From Paenibacillaceae bacterium (GTDB lineage: Bacteria > Bacillota > Clostridia > Lachnospirales > Lachnospiraceae), in contig SVDS01000003.1 of NCBI GenBank assembly GCA_015057715.1, positions 1 to 64,000 on the forward strand: a DNA stretch of 64,000 nt, given 5' to 3'. Position 1 is the stretch's first letter. Each line of letters opens with the position of its first letter. Below the pieces are notes generated by a model. The model worked only from the letters and a program-made list of their open reading frames with translations. It ran no database searches and was not told the DNA's origin. A program made the position numbers and the translations under genes. Below, piece after piece: positions 59,792 through 64,000 of this stretch.

Positions 59792-60427
59792 ATGGAAAGT
59801 GACCGATTGTACCGGGTGCAAAAAAAGGATATTGAGAAATTAAAGCAACTGCTGACAGAGTGTTTTGAGGGGGACCCACTTTATTGCAATCTGATCCCGG
59901 ACGCAGATACAAGGAAACGTCTTCTCCCCGAACTGTTTGAATGTGACATGGAAGAATTTTTTGAGACTTGTGAGATTTATGCGGACAGTCCCGATATTAA
60001 CGGAATAATGGTTGTAGATGATGAATCGGAAGTTTACAATCCTGTTCATTATTATCTGGCAGAAGCAGCAGCGACTTTGAAAACGGATAGTTATTTAATC
60101 AAGGAAGACAGGTCGCTAAAGACATTCTGGAATTTTTTTCAGGGAAGGGATTATTTAAATTCCAGATGGACTGACCAGCTTCATCAGGAAGAACGGCTTC
60201 ACATCATCTATCTGGCAGTGAGACCCAGTATGCAGCATCATGGGATTTCTGCCTGCCTTCTAAAAGAAGCCATACAATTTGCAGACAGAAATCATCTCAT
60301 GATATCACTGGAAACCCACAAACACAGCAATGTAAGCTTTTATGAACATTTTGGTTTCAGACTTTTCGGCGTGGTAGAAAAGCATTTTGAGTTAAAACAG
60401 TACTGTATGATAAGAGAGACGTACTAG
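59792..60427 (+). CDS. GNAT family N-acetyltransferase
   Basis: 211 aa, start after GAGG. The acetyl-CoA region is LAVRPSMQHHGISACLLKEA (about residues 147-166), with the C-terminal SNVSFYEHFGFRLFG typical of GNAT proteins. The loop has Gly-Ile-Ser in place of the usual GxGxG/A, so activity is probable but not certain. It is convergent with a second, unrelated GNAT gene. Substrate unknown. Confidence 0.85.
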   Translation: MESDRLYRVQKKDIEKLKQLLTECFEGDPLYCNLIPDADTRKRLLPELFECDMEEFFETCEIYADSPDINGIMVVDDESEVYNPVHYYLAEAAATLKTDSYLIKEDRSLKTFWNFFQGRDYLNSRWTDQLHQEERLHIIYLAVRPSMQHHGISACLLKEAIQFADRNHLMISLETHKHSNVSFYEHFGFRLFGVVEKHFELKQYCMIRETY

Positions 60428-60430
60428 AGC

Positions 60431-61195
60431 TTAGTATAAATAGTAGGACAGGCTTTCCCGAATCTTAAAACCGGCTTTCTTATACAGAGCCACGGCCGGA
60501 AGATTGTCGCCGGATACCTGTAAATAAATGGTTTTCGTTCTTTGATCTGCGGGAAGAGAAGTAAAAGTCTTTAAAAATAAACCCAGGCAGGCAGTTCCAA
60601 GACCCTGCCCCCGCAGTGGTTCGGATATTTCAAATCCATATAAATAAGCGCTTTTTTCCTGAATATCAAGACTGCACATCCCGACTGCTTCTTTATCCTT
60701 AAAAAACTCATAGCAGATTTGATCATCAGAATTTTTATATGATGAGATGGTTAAATTATTCCTATCTTCATTTCCTTCCTCCAAACCGGATTTTGCTGAA
60801 ACAGGAACGGAACGTTCCATAAAATGTTCCGTGTAACAGAAAGAAGCCTCCATAGCCTGTAACGTTTTTATCCCATCCCTGCAGTTATCGTACACTGGGA
60901 ATAAAAAATCGCAGTCAGGATAATCTTTTGCCAGCTCTTTTAGGAGAGATGTAAAATGTCCTTTCTGCCGATCATCAGGAAGAGTACAGCCGTAGCATTC
61001 CATGGTGTCAGAATCAGTAAAAAAAGCGATAAGAGCGGATAAGAGGCGTTCATTTTCATATAATAAACAGCAGATGCACTCTTCCTCCAAAGGAAATGAG
61101 AAAGAGATATGATCGTATTTATTGCAGGTTTCCTGTAAAAGACGGAGGTCTTTTGTCAAACGGGCATCTGGTGCATTTGTTCGGATAAGATTCAT
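60431..61195 (-). CDS. GNAT family N-acetyltransferase (tandem-type)
   Basis: 254 aa from the ATG at 61195, eight bases after CAGGAG. The C-terminal GNAT core has GFEISEPLRGQGLGTACLGL (about residues 190-209) and LQVSGDNLPAVALYKKAGFK. The N-terminal half looks like a degenerate second GNAT domain (YGCTLPDDRQKGHFTSLLKE). Substrate unknown. It ends 3 bp from the opposing GNAT gene. Confidence 0.87.
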   Translation of the reverse strand: MNLIRTNAPDARLTKDLRLLQETCNKYDHISFSFPLEEECICCLLYENERLLSALIAFFTDSDTMECYGCTLPDDRQKGHFTSLLKELAKDYPDCDFLFPVYDNCRDGIKTLQAMEASFCYTEHFMERSVPVSAKSGLEEGNEDRNNLTISSYKNSDDQICYEFFKDKEAVGMCSLDIQEKSAYLYGFEISEPLRGQGLGTACLGLFLKTFTSLPADQRTKTIYLQVSGDNLPAVALYKKAGFKIRESLSYYLY

Positions 61196-61335
61196 GGTTT
61201 TACTCCTGGTTTGTTTTCGTATAGTATAATACAATAAAATAGTAAAATTCAATCAAATATTTTCCATATTGCTGATTGTCTCTTTGAAATATGGGTGATA
61301 GAATAAACACATGTAAAGCAGTTGGAGGGATCAAA

Positions 61336-63120
61336 TTGAAAAAGAGAGAAGAAATACCAGTTTGCGACACCTGGAACCTGGCGGATATACTGCCGTCTGA
61401 GGAGGCCTGGGAGAAGTTATTCCACGAAACAGAACGCTCGCTTTCAGGTTATAAAAATTTTGAAGGACATCTGGCCCAGTCTGGCGAGATGCTTTTTTCC
61501 TGTCTCAAATTTGATGAAGAGGTGTCATTAAAGATTGAGACTTTGTTCGTATATGGAAAACAAAAATCTGACGAAGACACGGGGAATGCCAGATATCAGG
61601 GGCTGTCATCAAAAGCCAGGGCATTGTCCTATCAGGCAGCAGGTTTATCATCCTATATTGTACCTGAGATCTTAACCATATCCGAAGAACTGTTAAAGGA
61701 ATACCGTGAAGCAGTTCCTGAGCTGAACCGCTATAACCGCACCTTTGAAGTTATATTAAAAAAGAAAGCACACACACTTCCGGCAGCCATGGAAGCGCTG
61801 CTTGCCGGTTCTATGGAAGCGACCTCCGGCTCATCGGAAATTTTCAATATGTTTAATAATGCAGATGTAAAATTCCCTGAAATCAAGGATGAGAACGGAA
61901 ACACTGTAAAAATCAGTCATGGCAATTACGTTGCCCTTATGGAAAAACAGGATAGAGAAGTTCGAAAATCCGCATTTTATGGTCTTTATGGAGTATATAA
62001 GCAGTTTGGTAATACTCTGGCAGCTACTTTTTCTTCTAATGTAAAAAAGTCTGCATTTTACGCTACAGCAAGAAATTATCCCTCTGCCAGAGCCCATTCG
62101 CTGGCAGAAAATGAAGTTTCAGAAGAGGTTTATGATAATCTCATCAAGGCTGTCCATGACGGTCTTCCATACCTTCATGAGTATGTGGCATTGAGAAAGA
62201 AGGCACTGGGAGTGGAGACACTTCATATGTATGACCTCTATGTGCCCATGGTATCCAGAGAAGAACGGAATATTTCCTTTGAAGAGGCAAAGAATATGGT
62301 GCTTGAAGGATTAAAGCCTTTGGGAGATCATTATCTGTCTCTGCTAAAAGAAGGTTTCGATCACCGGTGGATCGATGTGTATGAGAACGAAGGAAAACGA
62401 AGCGGTGCTTATTCCTGGGGAGTATATGGAGTTCACCCCTACGTACTTTTGAATTTCAATGGAACCCTTGACAGTGTCTTTACCCTGGCTCACGAGATGG
62501 GTCATGCGCTCCACAGCTGGTTTTCTGATAAAAACCAGACTTATGTAGATGCAGGTTATAAGATTTTTGTTGCTGAAGTGGCCAGTACCTGCAATGAGGC
62601 TCTCTTAATCAGACATCTTCTTGAGATTACAGAGGATAAAAAGGAACGAGCCTATTTATTAAATCATTTTATGGACAGTTTCCGTGGCACCCTGTATCGG
62701 CAGGCGATGTTTGCGGAATTTGAAGACAAGGCTCACCGCCTTGCAGCCCAGGGAGAGGTTTTGACATCAGAGACGCTGTGCCAGATGTATCATCAGCTGA
62801 ATGCAGATTATTTTGGCCCTGAGATGGTGATTGATCCTGAAATCGACTGCGAATGGTCCAGGATACCCCATTTTTATACGCCGTTTTACGTTTACCAGTA
62901 TGCTACCGGATTTTCCGCTGCAGTGGCGATCAGCAGCCGGATTTTAGCAGGAGATGAGACCGTTATTAAGGGGTATTATGAATTTTTAAGCGGAGGAAGT
63001 TCCATGCCTCCTGTTGAGCTCTTAAAGCTGTGCGGCGTTGATATGTCCACAGCAGAGCCGGTGAAAGACGCCCTTTTGGTATTTTCAGGCCTTTTGGAAG
63101 AGATGAGAAGGCTTATATAA
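61336..63120 (+). CDS. pepF: Oligoendopeptidase F
   Basis: 594 aa from a TTG at 61336, six bases after GGAGGG. The M3 family zinc motif HEMGHALHSWF (HExxH) is at about residues 385-395, with the third ligand region VAEVASTCNEALL downstream. The N-terminal CDTWNLADILPSEEAW is typical of PepF. It cleaves short peptides in the cytosol. A nitroreductase gene follows 35 bp later. Confidence 0.95.
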   Translation: MKKREEIPVCDTWNLADILPSEEAWEKLFHETERSLSGYKNFEGHLAQSGEMLFSCLKFDEEVSLKIETLFVYGKQKSDEDTGNARYQGLSSKARALSYQAAGLSSYIVPEILTISEELLKEYREAVPELNRYNRTFEVILKKKAHTLPAAMEALLAGSMEATSGSSEIFNMFNNADVKFPEIKDENGNTVKISHGNYVALMEKQDREVRKSAFYGLYGVYKQFGNTLAATFSSNVKKSAFYATARNYPSARAHSLAENEVSEEVYDNLIKAVHDGLPYLHEYVALRKKALGVETLHMYDLYVPMVSREERNISFEEAKNMVLEGLKPLGDHYLSLLKEGFDHRWIDVYENEGKRSGAYSWGVYGVHPYVLLNFNGTLDSVFTLAHEMGHALHSWFSDKNQTYVDAGYKIFVAEVASTCNEALLIRHLLEITEDKKERAYLLNHFMDSFRGTLYRQAMFAEFEDKAHRLAAQGEVLTSETLCQMYHQLNADYFGPEMVIDPEIDCEWSRIPHFYTPFYVYQYATGFSAAVAISSRILAGDETVIKGYYEFLSGGSSMPPVELLKLCGVDMSTAEPVKDALLVFSGLLEEMRRLI

Positions 63121-63155
63121 AACTGATTTCCAGATAGAGGAGAGGGGGAGCAGGT

Positions 63156-63929
63156 ATGAATCTGTATCAGATGATATTTAAGAGAAGATCCATTAAAAAA
63201 TATAAGAAAGAACCGGTTCCGGAGCAATTAAAAAGGGATATTCTTTATTTTGGGGATTGTGTTTCAAGGTTATACGGCGATATTCAGGTAAAGATGGAGA
63301 TCTGTGACAGTACGGAGGATGAACCTCCGTCAAAAGGTCTGTGGAAGGTAGATGCTCCTTATTATCTGATCTTTTATTCGGAGGAGAAAGAAGGATACCT
63401 TGTAAATGCTGGTTATGTGGCGGAACCTGTTTTATTATATATGACTGGAAAAGGTCTTGGTACCTGTTATCTTGCCAATGCAAAGAGCTCAAAACCGGCA
63501 CCGGCTGGTTTTAAACATGTCATAACCATTGCCTTCGGATATCCGAAGACGCTGCTTTACCGTGATCCGGCAACTGCCAGGCGGATGCCCCTTAAGGAGC
63601 TGTGCGTGTTTAAGGAAGAAGCAGGGGAGTCCGTAAAAAATATATTAAAAGCGGTACGGCTTTCTCCATCAATTATGAATACCCAGCCATGGAGGTTTAT
63701 TGTTTATCACGATAAAATATATGTATTTTCCTGCAGGGAGTTTTTGCCCTATCCTTATCTGGTCTCACTTCGGGAGATCAGTGTGGGGATCATGCTTTCC
63801 CATCTGGCCATTGCGGCGGAAGAGATGTGGATCAATGTCAGCCTGGAAGCGGATAAGGCCATGGAAAAGAAATCATACAAAAGCGGCGCATACGTAGCCA
63901 CTGCATATCTGAAGGAATATAAACTATAA
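63156..63929 (+). CDS. Nitroreductase-fold protein (putative TM nitroreductase family)
   Basis: 257 aa with GAGGAGAGGGGGAG upstream. The N-terminal MIFKRRSIKKYKKEPVPEQL and the core VLLYMTGKGLGTCYLANAK and SPSIMNTQPWRFIVYHDKIY fit the nitroreductase fold, FMN-binding. Despite the family name no membrane helix is obvious. It is probably co-transcribed with pepF. A strong terminator follows. Confidence 0.85.
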   Translation: MNLYQMIFKRRSIKKYKKEPVPEQLKRDILYFGDCVSRLYGDIQVKMEICDSTEDEPPSKGLWKVDAPYYLIFYSEEKEGYLVNAGYVAEPVLLYMTGKGLGTCYLANAKSSKPAPAGFKHVITIAFGYPKTLLYRDPATARRMPLKELCVFKEEAGESVKNILKAVRLSPSIMNTQPWRFIVYHDKIYVFSCREFLPYPYLVSLREISVGIMLSHLAIAAEEMWINVSLEADKAMEKKSYKSGAYVATAYLKEYKL

Positions 63930-63948
63930 GTAAGCTTCATGACAGTGG

Positions 63949-63983
63949 AAAGAGAAGATGTGTAATAAAATCTTCTCTTTTTT
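63949..63983 (+). terminator. Terminator after the last gene of the window
   Basis: AAAGAGAAGAT pairs with ATCTTCTCTTT, ending in TTTTTT. Confidence 0.85.
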
Positions 63984-64000
63984 CACATTTAGACTTTCTT

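Noticed and set aside
1-64000. CRISPR arrays, rRNA, insertion sequences
   Set aside because: No regularly spaced repeats, no rRNA-like sequence and no transposase were seen; the only long repeats are the two att copies, apart from the similar Csp paralogues and fibre tips.

Overview
The window looks like a spore-forming member of the Clostridia, most likely Lachnospiraceae (Lacrimispora/Enterocloster-like). The evidence is a joined spoIIA-spoVA sporulation locus, Csp-like germination proteases, strong AGGAGG ribosome binding sites with frequent TTG/GTG starts, moderate-to-low GC, and a purB-lysR-purA order. This assignment is inference from gene content; no 16S gene is present.

Layout. (1) 1-5223: two tandem S8/Csp-like genes on the minus strand (one cut by the window edge), a GNAT gene, a small conserved protein and a LysM-GH18 spore-type hydrolase. 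(2) 5314-15387: an integrated element with a 9,981-bp period, bounded by 93-bp direct repeats containing the 3' end and terminator of tRNA-Val(CAC). It carries an integrase, lipoprotein, CI-like repressor, an operator array and a truncated cro-like gene abutting a tail-fibre gene. After these come a broken second fibre cassette, a membrane acyltransferase, XkdX, holin, amidase, a secreted LamG/Fn3/Big2 protein and two small genes behind divergent promoters with LexA boxes. It has no capsid, terminase or portal gene and reads as a prophage reduced by a large internal deletion. (3) 15361-15513: tRNA-Val and tRNA-Ala. (4) 15667-26600: metabolic and housekeeping genes (2-hydroxyacid dehydrogenase, AI-2E permease, amine oxidase, orphan ABC binding protein, HAD, YerC-like, DUF1836, RidA, folC, TPR protein). 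(5) 26684-31353: spoIIAA-spoIIAB-sigF, then spoVAA-AB-AC-AD-AE behind a sigma-G-like promoter, with an undescribed 52-aa membrane ORF in between. (6) 31410-40800: class A PBP, IMPACT protein, typA with a promoter-terminator leader, an SSB-like gene, a cobalamin adenosyltransferase, a lysine riboswitch with dapA-dapB, and a Thr-rich lipoprotein. (7) 41420-47500: purC, purF, purB, a LysR regulator and purA. (8) 47577-64000: cell-wall-binding protein, DUF1304, two nitroreductases, ABC-F, rex, nnrD-alr, an EndoA/MazF-type toxin with no visible antitoxin, CorC/HlyC, YebC, a soluble PocR-chemoreceptor, two GNATs and pepF.

How the genes fit together. The spoIIA and spoVA cassettes, the Csp-like proteins and the LysM-GH18 enzyme belong to forespore gene expression, dipicolinate transport and germination. 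dapA-dapB feed lysine, peptidoglycan and dipicolinate synthesis under lysine control. The pur genes make IMP and AMP. The reduced prophage keeps lysogeny control, lysis genes, probable host-modifying genes and an SOS-linked end. All coordinates and motifs were read by eye; family names are recognition from sequence, not database results.
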